The notes under the pieces were generated by a model. The model did no database searches, was not told where the DNA came from, and was given only the letters and a program-made list of their open reading frames with translations. Position numbers and translations under genes: made by a program. Source: Desulfocapsa sp. (GTDB taxonomy: Bacteria > Desulfobacterota > Desulfobulbia > Desulfobulbales > Desulfocapsaceae). From it: DNA of 64,000 nucleotides. This document shows, one piece after another, positions 20,062 through 31,476 of this stretch. Position 1 is the stretch's first letter. The number at the start of each line of letters is the position of its first letter. Location of the stretch: NCBI GenBank assembly GCA_013792135.1, contig VMSP01000155.1, positions 1 through 64,000 of the forward strand, read 5' to 3'.

Positions 20062-20748
20062 ATGTATAAAATTTTAATTATAGAAGACGAGATAAAGATT
20101 GCCCATTCTTTGAAACAGGTCCTGGAAGAAGAAGGGTACAGTGTCAATGCCGCTTTGACCGGCGAGGAAGGCTTTTTTCTGATCAACACCGATATCTTTG
20201 ATGTGGTGATCCTCGATCTCATGCTCCCAGGTCGTAGCGGTCTAGAAATTCTCGAAGTGCTTCGCCGCCGTGACAAGCAGACCCTGGTCCTCATTCTGAC
20301 GGCCCGGGACACAGTTGAAGACCGCATTTTAGGTCTCGATTGCGGGGCGGATGACTACATGATCAAACCCTTTGCCGTCAGTGAACTCCTGGCCCGTATC
20401 CGCGTCCTGCTCCGCCGGGGCAGAAGTGAACAGGTCTTCCGTCTCCAGTTCGCCGGGCTGGATCTGGATCTGGTAACACGGGAAGTACATCGTGATGGAC
20501 AAACCCTGGACCTGACCGCCAAAGAATTCGACCTGCTGACCTATTTCGTGCGGCATCAGGGCCGGTTTGTCACCCGGGGGATGATCGCCCGTGATCTCTG
20601 GCAGGAAACCACACGGGCAACCCCTCTGGATAACGTCATTGATGTTCACATGGCCCGACTCCGCCGCAAGGTCGACAAAGATTTTCCTGAGAAACTACTC
20701 CATACCATCCGCGGCGTCGGCTTCATCCTCAAAAAGAAAGAGTCATGA
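20062..20748 (+). CDS. OmpR/PhoB-family response regulator (PmrA/QseB-like)
   Basis: ILIIEDEIKIA...VVILDLMLPGRSG...ADDYMIKPFAVSELLARIRVLLRR plus winged-helix C-terminus. Confidence 0.9.
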   Translation: MYKILIIEDEIKIAHSLKQVLEEEGYSVNAALTGEEGFFLINTDIFDVVILDLMLPGRSGLEILEVLRRRDKQTLVLILTARDTVEDRILGLDCGADDYMIKPFAVSELLARIRVLLRRGRSEQVFRLQFAGLDLDLVTREVHRDGQTLDLTAKEFDLLTYFVRHQGRFVTRGMIARDLWQETTRATPLDNVIDVHMARLRRKVDKDFPEKLLHTIRGVGFILKKKES

Positions 20749-22184
20749 CCCTGCACACCATCACCCAGTCTATCCGCACCCGGATTACCCTCTGGCATCT
20801 TGGCGTGCTGGTGTTGACCCTTGGCGCTTATGTTCTTTCCACTCAGATGTTCCTCTGGCACCAACTCACCCTTGAGCTGAAGACCAATCTGCAGGAAGAG
20901 GCCGAGGAGGTAGCAAAACTTTTCCTGAAGCTGGCCCCGGATGGACACTTTGTCTGGAGGGGGCATCAGGAGGACACAAAACAGAAATACTGGATCGCTG
21001 TCTCCCATCTGGATGGTGTTCTTATTTATCGCAATTTTACCCAAACCGATTTCAACCTTCCTCCAACATCCCTTATAGCAGCCGATCAAACACGGACATT
21101 TTACACTCTGCACCTGGCCGACAACAGAAAACTGATGATGATGCAGGAAGTCCGGAAGATTGAAGGAGTGGATGTGGTGATCAGGGTTGGCCGCACCACC
21201 GAACATGTTTCCGGGGAGATGGGACATCTGTTCCTGATCCAGATCCTCTTTTTTCCTCTGGTTCTCCTGCTGGCCTGGGCTGGCGGCTATTTTATGGCCG
21301 GACGGGTTTTATCGCCACTACAGAAAATCATTGCCCGGATGAAGACCATTTCCGCAAACCGTCTCCACGAACGCCTGCCGGTGGAAAATGCAGACGATGA
21401 ACTTGGCAATCTTTCCCTGACCTTTAATCATCTCCTGGGAAAACTCGATCACTCTTTTAAACAGATGCAGCAATTTACCGGAGATGCCTCCCATGAACTG
21501 CGCACTCCACTCGCAGCCATGCACAGCGTCGGCGAAATGGCCCTGCGAACACCCATGGGTGTAAACGAATATCAGGAGACTATTGCCAGCATGCTCGAAG
21601 AGGTGGACAAGATGAGTCGTCTGGTCAGCGATCTCCTGGCCCTGGCTCGATCGGACAGTGACATGGTCAAGCCGGTGCTGGAGAAGCTGGAACTTGGCAG
21701 AGTCATCGAAGAGGAAACAGCACGGCTGGCAGTGCTTGCCGAAGAAAAAAATCAGCAGCTGTCAGTGGAAATCAAACAATCATGCCCCGTGTGCCTTGAC
21801 CGGAATATCTTCCGCCAGGCCTTTGCCAATATCCTCTATAACGCCATTCAATATTCACCGGAAGCCGCAACCATCCAAATTCTGGTTGACAAGGCCGAGG
21901 ATAATTGCTTTGTGAATATTGTCGATTCCGGCCCGGGGATTGCTCTGGATCATCAAAAACGCATTTTTGACCGCTTTTACCGAGTGGACAAGGTCCGCTC
22001 CCGCGATACAGGTGGCTCAGGGTTAGGGCTGGCTATTGCCAAACTGGCAGTCAAGATCCACGGTGGGCACATCGAACTTACAAGCACGGCGGGTAAAGGG
22101 AGTGCCTTCCGCATCTGCCTTCCCGAACAGCAGCAAGGAAAATGCCCGTCAAGTTTTTCTGTCACTGAGGCCGAGATCTCATGA
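20745..22184 (+). CDS. Sensor histidine kinase (HAMP, HisKA, HATPase_c)
   Basis: FTGDASHELRTPLAAMHS; NILYNAIQYSP; GPGIALDHQKRIFDRFYRVD; GGSGLGLAIAK. Confidence 0.92.
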   Translation: MTLHTITQSIRTRITLWHLGVLVLTLGAYVLSTQMFLWHQLTLELKTNLQEEAEEVAKLFLKLAPDGHFVWRGHQEDTKQKYWIAVSHLDGVLIYRNFTQTDFNLPPTSLIAADQTRTFYTLHLADNRKLMMMQEVRKIEGVDVVIRVGRTTEHVSGEMGHLFLIQILFFPLVLLLAWAGGYFMAGRVLSPLQKIIARMKTISANRLHERLPVENADDELGNLSLTFNHLLGKLDHSFKQMQQFTGDASHELRTPLAAMHSVGEMALRTPMGVNEYQETIASMLEEVDKMSRLVSDLLALARSDSDMVKPVLEKLELGRVIEEETARLAVLAEEKNQQLSVEIKQSCPVCLDRNIFRQAFANILYNAIQYSPEAATIQILVDKAEDNCFVNIVDSGPGIALDHQKRIFDRFYRVDKVRSRDTGGSGLGLAIAKLAVKIHGGHIELTSTAGKGSAFRICLPEQQQGKCPSSFSVTEAEIS

Positions 22185-22254
22185 CACAGGACCTTCCAGA
22201 CAACAGAGTCTCCTTGAATCACGGCCAACAAAACAATTTCCGCCCCCATTATTC

Positions 22255-23925
22255 ATGACCACACAACGCAAACTCTATATTTTTTTACTGGGCCTATTTA
22301 TCTGTATCTACCTGTTACCTTTAGGAATCAGGCCGCTCATGGAGCCGGACGAAACCCGCTATGGTGAAATTCCCCGAGAGATGATATCCTCCGGCAACTG
22401 GATAAGCCCTCACCTCAACGGGCTGCGTTACTTTGAGAAGCCCCCTCTGGGCTACTGGCTGAATGCAGTCTCTATCATGGCCTTCGGCGAAAACAGATTC
22501 GCCATCCGTCTACCTTCGGCCTTAAGTGTTGGTTTAAGCGCTCTGCTGATCATGCTGCTGATACGCCAGGCCTACCCTCGAAATGAGATCTGGGTCGGGC
22601 CAATCGCCGCACTTGTCTTTATCACCAGTTTGGAGGTGCCTATAGTCGGCACCTTCGCCGTCCTGGATTCGATGCTTGCCGCCACGCTCACCATGACCAT
22701 GACCTGTTTCTTTCTGGCCAGCCAAGCTGAACGTGGTTCTTCCCGTCAGCGCTGGCTCCTGATCGCTGCCGGGATCAGTTGCGGCCTCGCCTTTCTGATC
22801 AAGGGTTTTCTGGCTCTCGTTGTGCCGGCCCTGACCATGGGAGCCTATCTTATCTGGCAGCGGCGCTGGCGCGATCTTCTAGGCCTCGCATGGTTGCCAC
22901 TTATCGCCGCCACCCTGACCGCCCTGCCATGGAGCCTGGCCATCCACCGCCAGGAACCGGATTTCTGGAATTTCTTCTTCTGGCATGAGCACGTCCAGCG
23001 TTTCCTGGGTGGGGAAAAGGCCCAACATGCAGAGCCCTTCTGGTACTTTTTCCTGACCGCTCCCGCCATATTCATGCCTTGGACTTTTCTTCTCCCTGCC
23101 GCCGGGCTCGGTTTACGCATCAATGCCCCACGCACCGAAACCAGACAGCTCATCCAATTTTGTCTGGCCTGGTTCTGCCTGCCCTTTCTTTTCTTCTCAC
23201 TTTCCTCCGGCAAACTGTTGACCTATATCCTGCCCTGCTTTCCACCCTTTGCCATCCTGGTCAGCATTGGCCTTATCAACCTGCTGCGTGACGGCCGGCA
23301 AAGGCCATTCCAGATCGGTTCGAGATTGGCGATCTTTATCTTTGGCCTCCTCCCCCCTGCCTTTCTTCTGATCCAATTTATCGGTATAGGTGGTGTCACC
23401 CCCCCTTACAGCAAAAACTGGCAAGGGTTGACAGCCCTGGCCGGTCTTACAGTTATGGCCCTGTTGCCGCTGGCAGCCAGCCGTGCTCAAAACTGGAATA
23501 AAAAGATCATCCTCTTTGGCCTGAGTCCCGCCCTACTCCTCTGCGTGACCCCCTTTCTCATGCCCGACCAGACTGTCGAGAAAAAATCGCCAGGAGCTTT
23601 GTTCCTTCAGCACAAAAAAGAAATCAACAGTAACACCATAATCTTAACCGATGAAGTTTCACTACGGGCCGCCTGCTGGTACTTGCAACGCTCGGATATC
23701 CTGATAGTGCGTGATGCGGGTGAAACAGCCTATGGTATTGGCTACAAAGATGCCCAGGGCCGCCTGCTCAACCTGGTCCAGTTCCGGGATAAAGTCATGG
23801 CCAATCAAGGTAACATCGTCCTGATTGCAAGGAACAGTAATTATCAGGAATGGATTCCTTTTCTTCCTCACCCGAAAACCATTGCTGACAATGGCTCGAG
23901 CGGCTATATTTGGGCCACTTTTTAA
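22255..23925 (+). CDS. arnT: ArnT-like undecaprenyl-phosphate aminoarabinose:lipid A transferase (GT83/PMT family)
   Basis: [45 protein letters not shown]. Confidence 0.85.
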   Translation: MTTQRKLYIFLLGLFICIYLLPLGIRPLMEPDETRYGEIPREMISSGNWISPHLNGLRYFEKPPLGYWLNAVSIMAFGENRFAIRLPSALSVGLSALLIMLLIRQAYPRNEIWVGPIAALVFITSLEVPIVGTFAVLDSMLAATLTMTMTCFFLASQAERGSSRQRWLLIAAGISCGLAFLIKGFLALVVPALTMGAYLIWQRRWRDLLGLAWLPLIAATLTALPWSLAIHRQEPDFWNFFFWHEHVQRFLGGEKAQHAEPFWYFFLTAPAIFMPWTFLLPAAGLGLRINAPRTETRQLIQFCLAWFCLPFLFFSLSSGKLLTYILPCFPPFAILVSIGLINLLRDGRQRPFQIGSRLAIFIFGLLPPAFLLIQFIGIGGVTPPYSKNWQGLTALAGLTVMALLPLAASRAQNWNKKIILFGLSPALLLCVTPFLMPDQTVEKKSPGALFLQHKKEINSNTIILTDEVSLRAACWYLQRSDILIVRDAGETAYGIGYKDAQGRLLNLVQFRDKVMANQGNIVLIARNSNYQEWIPFLPHPKTIADNGSSGYIWATF

Positions 23926-23938
23926 GGAGCTGAATCGT

Positions 23939-25093
23939 ATGCGAACTCATTTTCTTCCCTTTTCAAAACCCTCAATTACCGAGGAAGATATTGCCGCCGT
24001 GGCCGAGGTAATGCGTTCAGGCTGGATCACCACCGGCCCCTGGAATACCTTATTTGAACAACGTATCTGCGAATACACCGGCTGCCAGCAAGCAGTGGCA
24101 CTCTCTTCTGCAACCGCGGGAATGCACGTGGTGCTCAAGGCCCTGAACATCGGACCGGGAGATGAAGTCATCACTCCATCCATGACCTGGGTCTCCACTG
24201 TCAATTTGATTGTTCTTGCCGGGGCAACGCCGATTTTTGTTGATGTCGATCGTGATACCCTGATGATGAACACCGCTGCCGTCAGCGAGAAAATCACCGA
24301 CCGGACCAAGGCGATTATCCCGGTACACTATGCCGGGGCCCCGGTGGATCTGACCCCTCTCAGGGCTCTTGCTGCTCAACATTCGATCCCGCTTATTGAA
24401 GATGCAGCGCATGCAATCGGAACATCCTACGATAGTGATGCTATCGGAAAAACTGGAACTGTTATTTTTTCCTTTCACCCCATAAAAAACATTACCAGCG
24501 GCGAAGGGGGAATGGTCTGTTCCGATGACTCCGAATTACTGGCCAGGGTACGCAGTCTGAAATTTCATGGCCTGGGGGTGGATGCCTATGACCGATCCAG
24601 CCAGGGACGCTCTCCACAAGCCCAGGTTTTTGAACCTGGCTATAAATACAATCTTCCCGATATGCTGGCGGTTCTCGGGGTAAAACAACTGGAAAGAGTG
24701 GATGTCTTCAACAAGCGTCGAGCTGAGCTGGCAGCCTGCTATCATGAGTTACTGCAGGATATTGACGAGATCACACCCCTGACAATACCAGAGTATCCCC
24801 ATGTGCATAGCTGGCATCTTTTTATTGTTCGGGTGCAGAACGGAAAGAATAAAAGCGGGCGTGATCAGTTCATGAAAGGTCTGAAGCAGAGAAATATCGG
24901 AACTGGCCTGCACTTTCGTGCCATACATCTCCAGAAATATTACCAGGAACAGATGGGCTTCCGGAAAGGGCTGCTGCCCGACACTGAGTGGAATTCTGAG
25001 CGTATCTGCTCGCTTCCGCTTTTTCCCGACATGACGGAAAACGATGTAAGCGATGTTGTCGAGGCAATTAAAGATTATCTTGTGAAAGGGTAA
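23939..25093 (+). CDS. arnB: UDP-4-amino-4-deoxy-L-arabinose--oxoglutarate aminotransferase (DegT/DnrJ/EryC1)
   Basis: [68 protein letters not shown]. Confidence 0.9.
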   Translation: MRTHFLPFSKPSITEEDIAAVAEVMRSGWITTGPWNTLFEQRICEYTGCQQAVALSSATAGMHVVLKALNIGPGDEVITPSMTWVSTVNLIVLAGATPIFVDVDRDTLMMNTAAVSEKITDRTKAIIPVHYAGAPVDLTPLRALAAQHSIPLIEDAAHAIGTSYDSDAIGKTGTVIFSFHPIKNITSGEGGMVCSDDSELLARVRSLKFHGLGVDAYDRSSQGRSPQAQVFEPGYKYNLPDMLAVLGVKQLERVDVFNKRRAELAACYHELLQDIDEITPLTIPEYPHVHSWHLFIVRVQNGKNKSGRDQFMKGLKQRNIGTGLHFRAIHLQKYYQEQMGFRKGLLPDTEWNSERICSLPLFPDMTENDVSDVVEAIKDYLVKG

Positions 25094-25519
25094 GCCGTTA
25101 TAATAAATTCATGGTATTAACGCGATGATCGTATCGTTGTTTATCCTCAAAATACACGTCCTTCGGGTCATCCATCCATGGCAGCAAAATGGTCTGGAAT
25201 ATATTGGTTGTTTCGTTACGGCACGTTTAATCTGTAAGCCGTTGTAAACAAATAACTACAACATTGTAATATCGCAAACGGTATAATGGACCGTAACGAA
25301 ATAGTTCAAAATATAATATGCCTCTGCCTAATTCTCAGTTAAAGTTACCGTTCTACTTCCAATTGTGTATGGACACGGTAGGTTAGCCTATACGGAAGAG
25401 ACTGGCCAAAATTTGTCATTGCTGTACAGACTGGCGATTAGCCCGATGACTACTGAGAATAGAGCAGATGCATAAAATATAATGATTATTTCGTAACGGC
25501 CCCTAAAGGGCAGGACTCT

Positions 25520-26494
25520 ATGGTGAAAGAAAATCCTCAGATATCTATTGTTATCCCTGTTTACAATGAGGAGGCATGCCTGGGTGAATTAATCAGCCGC
25601 ACTCTCAGCAGTTGCCGAAAGATGGCCCGCTCATTTGAAATTATCCTCATTGATGACGGTTCGAAAGATCAATCAGCAGAGATAATCCGTAAGGCCGCCG
25701 CCGACAATACAGGTGATATTGTAGGGGTTCTGCTCAATCGTAACTATGGCCAGCATAACGCGATCATGGCCGGATTCTCCTATGTCCGCGGGAACTGGAT
25801 CGTCACTCTGGATGCTGATCTGCAGAATCCACCTGAGGAGATCCCCCGCCTGATCACTATTGCAATGGATTATGATGTGGTGGGAACGATCCGGGCCAGA
25901 CGGAGCGACTCATTCTTTCGAAAAACATCATCGGCAATCATCAACCGGGCTGTACAGAAGGCAACCGGAGTCATGATGCATGATTATGGCTGCATGCTCA
26001 GGGTCTACAAACGACATATCGTTGAAGCCATGCTCATGTGCAATGAACGTTCCACCTTTATTCCGGTGCTGGCCAACAGTTTTGCCAGAACAACCACAGA
26101 GGTTGAGGTGGAACATGCCGCTCGAACCATGGGTGAATCAAAATACAGCTTTGGTAAATTGATTTCCCTGATGTTTGATCTGGTTACAACCATGACCACC
26201 TATCCATTGCGCCTGCTCTCCATTGTAGGCGGGATCATTTCTGCCACGGGCTTTGCTTTCGGAATATTACTCCTGATTCTTCGACTCATCTACGGTGTTG
26301 AATGGGCAGTCGGCGGTGTTTTCACCCTTTTTGCCCTGGTTTATTTTTTTATTGGCGCCCAGTTTATCGCTATGGGACTGCTTGGAGAATACATTGGCCG
26401 CATTTATCATGATGTAAGGGCCAGGCCCAGATATTTTGTTCAGGAAGTGACAGGACGAAAGATGGCTGAACAAAAGTCCGTTACATCCGAGTAA
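25520..26494 (+). CDS. arnC: Undecaprenyl-phosphate 4-deoxy-4-formamido-L-arabinose transferase
   Basis: [47 protein letters not shown]; two C-terminal TMs. Confidence 0.9.
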   Translation: MVKENPQISIVIPVYNEEACLGELISRTLSSCRKMARSFEIILIDDGSKDQSAEIIRKAAADNTGDIVGVLLNRNYGQHNAIMAGFSYVRGNWIVTLDADLQNPPEEIPRLITIAMDYDVVGTIRARRSDSFFRKTSSAIINRAVQKATGVMMHDYGCMLRVYKRHIVEAMLMCNERSTFIPVLANSFARTTTEVEVEHAARTMGESKYSFGKLISLMFDLVTTMTTYPLRLLSIVGGIISATGFAFGILLLILRLIYGVEWAVGGVFTLFALVYFFIGAQFIAMGLLGEYIGRIYHDVRARPRYFVQEVTGRKMAEQKSVTSE

Positions 26495-26604
26495 CCTGAA
26501 TTGCTGATTTTATATTACCTAAATTTTGTAATCGTTCGAACAGTGAGGGCGTTAAGACAGGTAGTATTCTCTTTTTAATTTAAAATTCTTCTACTGGAAC
26601 AACC

Positions 26605-28617
26605 ATGAAAGCTATTGTCCTTGCCTATCATACAATTGGCTGTATCGGAATCGAAAAACTTTTAAAATCAGGTTTTGAAATAGTCGCAATCTTTACCCAT
26701 GCGGATGACCCTGATGAAAATGTCTGGTTTCGCTCGGTTGCAGAACTTGCGGCCCGATATGATATCCCTGTCTATGCCCCGGGAAATATTAATCATCCGC
26801 TGTGGATTGAAAAGATCAAGGCCATGCAAGCTGATGTCCTCTTCTCCTTTTACTATCGCCACCTAGTAGGGGAAGAGATCCTGAATATTCCCGCTGCCGG
26901 CTGTTTGAATCTGCATGGATCCCTGCTGCCCCGCTACCGGGGACGATGTCCGGTAAACTGGGCACTGGTGAATGGAGAGAAGGAAACCGGAGTAAGCCTG
27001 CATTATATGACTCCCCGCCCAGACGACGGAGATATTGTCGGCCAGGTCAAGGTGGACATTGATTCCCAGGATACAGCCCTTTCACTCCACACAAAAATGG
27101 CCACAGCAAGCGCTGTCCTTCTTGATGAAATGCTTCCAAAAGTCGCAGAGGGAACAGCACCACGAATCGCCCAAGATAAAACGCTAGCCTCTTATTATGG
27201 CGGAAGAAAACCGGATGATGGTGAGATTGACTGGAACAAAAGTGCAGACCAGGTCCGAAACCTTGTCCGGGCAGTCACAAAACCATACCCCGGCGCATTC
27301 AGCTTTCTGGGAAATCGCAAGGTGCTCTTCTGGCAGGTCGAAACTCTCGTAGATAATAAGGGAGCAAAAGCAGGTACCGTCATCTCGGAAGATCCTTTTA
27401 TCATCAGTTGTGGTCAGGGAGCTATTGAGGTCAAGACCGGACAGACCGGAAAAGGCCTCTTTCTCAGTGCCAGCCGTTTAGTAGCCGAGCTCGCACTGGT
27501 GCAGAAAATGCATTTTGGGCCGGATGTGAAAAAGACCATCGCCCAGCGACGCAAGAAAGCAGTCCTTATTCTGGGGGCAGATGGCTTTATCGGCAGCCAC
27601 TTATCCGAGCATCTCCTTGACTCAGGGCGTTATGAAGTACATGGCATGGATCTTGGTTCCCGCTATATCAAACATCTTGGAGACCATCCGGACTTTCATT
27701 TCGCGGAAGGCGATATCTCCATCCAACGCGAATGGATTGAATATCATGTTCGGCGCTGCGATATCATTCTGCCTCTCGTTGCCATTGCTACCCCGGCAGA
27801 ATATACCCGCAATCCCTTAGGCGTCTTTGAACTTGATTTTGAAGAGAATCTCCGGGTTGTTCGCTATTGTGCCAAGTACAGAAAACGGATTCTCTTTCCT
27901 TCCACCTCCGAAGTCTATGGCATGTGCCAGGACAAAAACTTTGACGAGGACACCTCGCAGCTGGTCCTTGGCCCCATCCATAAACAACGATGGATCTACT
28001 CCTGCTCCAAACAGATGCTCGATCGGGTGATTTGGGCCTATGGCGCCACCAGAGGGCTGCAATTCACCCTGTTTCGCCCCTTCAACTGGGTGGGATCTCG
28101 CCTCGACAGCCTGGCATCCGCCCGTATCGGATCTTCAAGGGCTATCACCCAGCTAATTCTCAATCTTGCGGAAGGTACACCCATTCAATTGGTGGATGGT
28201 GGATACCAAAAACGTTGTTTTACCGACGTGAAGGATGGCATTGACTGTCTGTTCCGAATCATTGAGAATAAAGATAACGTCTGTGATTCCAACATATTCA
28301 ACATTGGCAATCCGTACAATGAGGCCTCTATTCGAGAACTGGCAGAAATCCTGGTTGCGAAATTTCAGCAACATCCCCTTGCTCGGAAGTTTCCACCTTT
28401 TGCCGGGATGCGGGATGTAGAAAGTCGTGCCTTCTATGGGAAGGGATATGAAGACGTAAGTTTCAGAAAACCGAGTATTCAAAAAGCAGAAAAATTTCTG
28501 GGATGGAAACCGACAGTTCCCCTGGAACAGTCCGTGGAAGAAACCCTGGACTTTTTCCTGAAACAGGCAGTAGAAACCGGGGAGTTTGAGATTCACCACC
28601 AAGACGATTTTCGTTAA
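26605..28617 (+). CDS. arnA: Bifunctional UDP-4-amino-4-deoxy-L-arabinose formyltransferase/UDP-glucuronate decarboxylating dehydrogenase
   Basis: Formyltransferase half ([24 protein letters not shown]) fused to SDR half ([19 protein letters not shown]...STSEVYGMC). Confidence 0.95.
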   Translation: MKAIVLAYHTIGCIGIEKLLKSGFEIVAIFTHADDPDENVWFRSVAELAARYDIPVYAPGNINHPLWIEKIKAMQADVLFSFYYRHLVGEEILNIPAAGCLNLHGSLLPRYRGRCPVNWALVNGEKETGVSLHYMTPRPDDGDIVGQVKVDIDSQDTALSLHTKMATASAVLLDEMLPKVAEGTAPRIAQDKTLASYYGGRKPDDGEIDWNKSADQVRNLVRAVTKPYPGAFSFLGNRKVLFWQVETLVDNKGAKAGTVISEDPFIISCGQGAIEVKTGQTGKGLFLSASRLVAELALVQKMHFGPDVKKTIAQRRKKAVLILGADGFIGSHLSEHLLDSGRYEVHGMDLGSRYIKHLGDHPDFHFAEGDISIQREWIEYHVRRCDIILPLVAIATPAEYTRNPLGVFELDFEENLRVVRYCAKYRKRILFPSTSEVYGMCQDKNFDEDTSQLVLGPIHKQRWIYSCSKQMLDRVIWAYGATRGLQFTLFRPFNWVGSRLDSLASARIGSSRAITQLILNLAEGTPIQLVDGGYQKRCFTDVKDGIDCLFRIIENKDNVCDSNIFNIGNPYNEASIRELAEILVAKFQQHPLARKFPPFAGMRDVESRAFYGKGYEDVSFRKPSIQKAEKFLGWKPTVPLEQSVEETLDFFLKQAVETGEFEIHHQDDFR

Positions 28618-28667
28618 AAAAAACCACCACTTACCAAATATGCTTATTTATTGCTGTTTGCTATGAC

Positions 28668-28822
28668 CCTAGGAGTCTGTCGGATTATGGTGATTCAGTT
28701 TTCGTAACTTTCTGATATTTAAAGAAATACTAGAAATGTTACGCAACTTGCAATTTTAATTATATGTTGTAATATCAACATGTTATCTTTTTAAAATTCG
28801 GGTAATCCGACAGACTCCTAGG
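28668..28822. mobile_element. MITE-like element with perfect terminal inverted repeats
   Basis: CCTAGGAGTCTGTCGGATTA (28668-28687) and its exact reverse complement (28803-28822); CTAG at both edges fits a 4-bp target duplication; no ORF inside. Confidence 0.75.
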
Positions 28823-28868
28823 CTTTTTCTGCGAAAATTAAACCATAATGCCCTGGTTTTGATCATGA

Positions 28869-28908
28869 ACAATGTATCAAGTCAAATTAACTTGACACAT
28901 TGTTTTTT
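28869..28908 (+). terminator. Rho-independent terminator-like hairpin inside the arn locus
   Basis: ACAATGTATCAAGT-n7-ACTTGACACATTGT followed by TTTTT. Confidence 0.65.
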
Positions 28909-28931
28909 AGCATTACATGAGGGAGGCTACG

Positions 28932-29135
28932 TTGGACACATCTTTGCTTCTTTGGGGAGTGTTATTCAGTTCAATCGGATTCGGCTTCTTCATATATGGC
29001 AAAAAACAAAAAGTGGTCGTGCCCCTCATCTGTGGGCTGACACTCATGATCTATCCGTATTTTATCTCTAACAGTGTCCTTTTGGTCACACTCGGAATCA
29101 TACTTATGGCTATTCCGTACTTCGTCAGAATCTGA
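28932..29135 (+). CDS. Small two/three-TM membrane protein of unknown function within arn locus
   Basis: GGGAGG RBS before TTG; DTSLLLWGVLFSSIGFGFFIYGKKQKVVVPLICGLTLMIYPYFISNSVLLVTLGIILMAIPYFVRI. Confidence 0.65.
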   Translation: MDTSLLLWGVLFSSIGFGFFIYGKKQKVVVPLICGLTLMIYPYFISNSVLLVTLGIILMAIPYFVRI

Positions 29136-29301
29136 ATCATGCAAAGCACAACTCAATGGTCTTTATATCATTTTCCCGAAAACAATGACACCAGAGCAAT
29201 CAAAGGTATCACACCTCAGCTTGATCGGTATCTGGGTTCCAGAAGACGGTACCTGAAACCCAGATGCTTTTGCTAACTACTTATTTTTCTGATTGTGAAA
29301 C

Positions 29302-30201
29302 ATGCAGATAGGATTACGCATTGATGTAGACACCTTGCGCGGAACCCGCATTGGTGTTCCGGAGCTCTGCCGTATCTTGAAGGAAAATGACATCAAAGCC
29401 TCATTTTTTTTCTCTGTCGGACCGGATAATATGGGACGGCATCTATGGCGGCTGCTGCGTCCAGCGTTTTTTCTGAAGATGATGCGCACCAAGGCAGCCA
29501 GCCTCTATGGTTGGGACATTCTGCTGAAAGGAACATTCTGGCCAGGGCCATATATAGCCGGAAAAGCAGGGCAGGCCATTCAAAACGCGGCCACCGATGG
29601 ACATGAGATCGGCCTACATGCTTGGGATCATCATAGATGGCAATCAGGAATTAAAAACATGTCCGCACCTCAGGTGCAGGCACTGCTGAACAGGGGATGC
29701 AACGCTCTCATGTCTTTAACCGGCAACAAACCAACCTGTTCCGCCGCCCCAGCTTGGCGCAGCACTGATGCCGCCTTGCTGGCAAAAGATACTTTTGCTT
29801 TCCTTTATAATTCTGACTGCCGTGGAGATTGCATATTTTATCCGCAAGTTGCAGAAAAAACCTTGCAGACCCCCCAGGTCCCTACGACCCTGCCAACATA
29901 TGATGAATTGATTGGGCAAGCAGGAGTCACTGAAAAAAATTACAACAAACAGCTTTTCTCACATCTGCAATCTGACCGGCTCAATATTCTTACCATTCAC
30001 GCGGAAGTGGAAGGCATTGTCCACAAAACCATGTTTGCAGATTTTATCACACTGGCACAAGAAAAAGGGTACTCCTTTGTCCCCCTTGGCAAAATCGTCA
30101 CAGAAGCAAAAAAAGCAGATATTACCATCGCCTCCATTCAAGAACAGATCATACCTGGCAGAGAGGGATGGATCTCAACTCAACACTCATTAACCAACTG
30201 A
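29302..30201 (+). CDS. arnD: 4-deoxy-4-formamido-L-arabinose-phosphoundecaprenol deformylase (polysaccharide deacetylase family)
   Basis: GLRIDVDTLRGTRIGVPELCRILKENDIKASFFFSVGPDNMGRHLWRLL; EIGLHAWDHHRWQ. Confidence 0.92.
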   Translation: MQIGLRIDVDTLRGTRIGVPELCRILKENDIKASFFFSVGPDNMGRHLWRLLRPAFFLKMMRTKAASLYGWDILLKGTFWPGPYIAGKAGQAIQNAATDGHEIGLHAWDHHRWQSGIKNMSAPQVQALLNRGCNALMSLTGNKPTCSAAPAWRSTDAALLAKDTFAFLYNSDCRGDCIFYPQVAEKTLQTPQVPTTLPTYDELIGQAGVTEKNYNKQLFSHLQSDRLNILTIHAEVEGIVHKTMFADFITLAQEKGYSFVPLGKIVTEAKKADITIASIQEQIIPGREGWISTQHSLTN

Positions 30202-30323
30202 ACTAAAGACGCTTTGGCCATCAGGTTGACTGTTCTGTCCATGTTTTCTGTAACCAGTTTATGACTGGACTCGCATCAGCCAAGACACCTAGACTTTTTA
30301 ACCTTAGCTCTTAACAAGATTCC

Positions 30324-31220
30324 ATGGAAAATTTCATTCTCACCATTGCCTTTCTGCTCATCGGCATGGGACTGCGCCGCCTGCCCCAGTTTCCCAAGGA
30401 AACCGCTCAGGTGCTCAACCTCTTTGTTATTTATGTCTCCCTGCCTGCCCTGATCCTGCTCAAGGTGCCAGAACTTACTTTTTCCAGAGACATCCTGAGT
30501 CCAGTCATAATGCCTTGGATCATGCTTTTGGTCTCTGCCGGAATCATCCTTCTTGCGGCAAGACTCTACCACTGGCCTCAAGACATGACAGGTGCGCTTC
30601 TGCTTCTGGTCCCCCTGGGCAACACCTCCTTTCTCGGCATCCCTATGGTACGAGCCTTCTTTGATGAAGCGGGCATCCCTTACGCTGTATTGTATGACCA
30701 ACTCGGCTCTTTTTTGGCTTTAGCCACTTACGGCACTGTGGTTCTTGCTCTCTATGGCAGTGGAGCGCGGCCACGACTTGCCTTGATTGTGAAAAAAATT
30801 ATCACCTTTCCTCCCTTCCTGGCTCTGATCTTGGCCCTGGTCTGTCGAGAGGTCCAATTGCCAGCACAAGCGGCATCCCTGTTGGACAGTCTGGCCGTAA
30901 CCTTGGTACCAGTAGTCATGATCGCGGTCGGCTACCAACTCACCCCACGACTCCGTCCTGAAATGATGTCGCCCCTGCTCATCGGCCTCTCAGTCAAACT
31001 TATCGTGGCCCCCCTCCTGGCCTTAGCCATCTGCCGATTTCTAGGGATCGACACCCTGGCCATCCGTGTCGCCATCTTTGAGGCGGGAATGCCTCCCATG
31101 GTCTCTGCCGGAGCCCTGGCGATAATGGCAGGGCTTGCCCCGGAGCTTACCGCCGCCATGGTTGGAATCGGTATTCTTCTCTCTTTTTTCACCCTGCCCC
31201 TGCTCTTCCAACTGCTTTGA
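30324..31220 (+). CDS. AEC (auxin efflux carrier)-family transporter
   Basis: Ten-TM profile; LLVPLGNTSFLGIPMVRAFF; FEAGMPPMVSAGALA. Confidence 0.85.
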   Translation: MENFILTIAFLLIGMGLRRLPQFPKETAQVLNLFVIYVSLPALILLKVPELTFSRDILSPVIMPWIMLLVSAGIILLAARLYHWPQDMTGALLLLVPLGNTSFLGIPMVRAFFDEAGIPYAVLYDQLGSFLALATYGTVVLALYGSGARPRLALIVKKIITFPPFLALILALVCREVQLPAQAASLLDSLAVTLVPVVMIAVGYQLTPRLRPEMMSPLLIGLSVKLIVAPLLALAICRFLGIDTLAIRVAIFEAGMPPMVSAGALAIMAGLAPELTAAMVGIGILLSFFTLPLLFQLL

Positions 31221-31427
31221 TCAACATGAATATATCTATCTCGACGCCCCGCACAAGACAATCTTATTTTCTGACCAGATCTGGCTGATCTACTATGCCT
31301 TGCGTTTCCCGCGCACATTCCGAGAGGCCGACCTCACCAGAGGAACCCACCGGTCCTTTTTACCTCTGGTTCGGAGGAAAAACCCAAAGATGTCGTCCTG
31401 TCACACCGCGCTCTCCTCGCCGATATC

Positions 31428-31476
31428 GCCCTTCTGAGGAAGGTGATTTTGACACCAGCACCTTCCTCAGAAGGGC
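31428..31476. repeat. 18-bp perfect inverted repeat (hairpin)
   Basis: GCCCTTCTGAGGAAGGTG (31428-31445), 13-nt loop, CACCTTCCTCAGAAGGGC (31459-31476). Confidence 0.85.
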
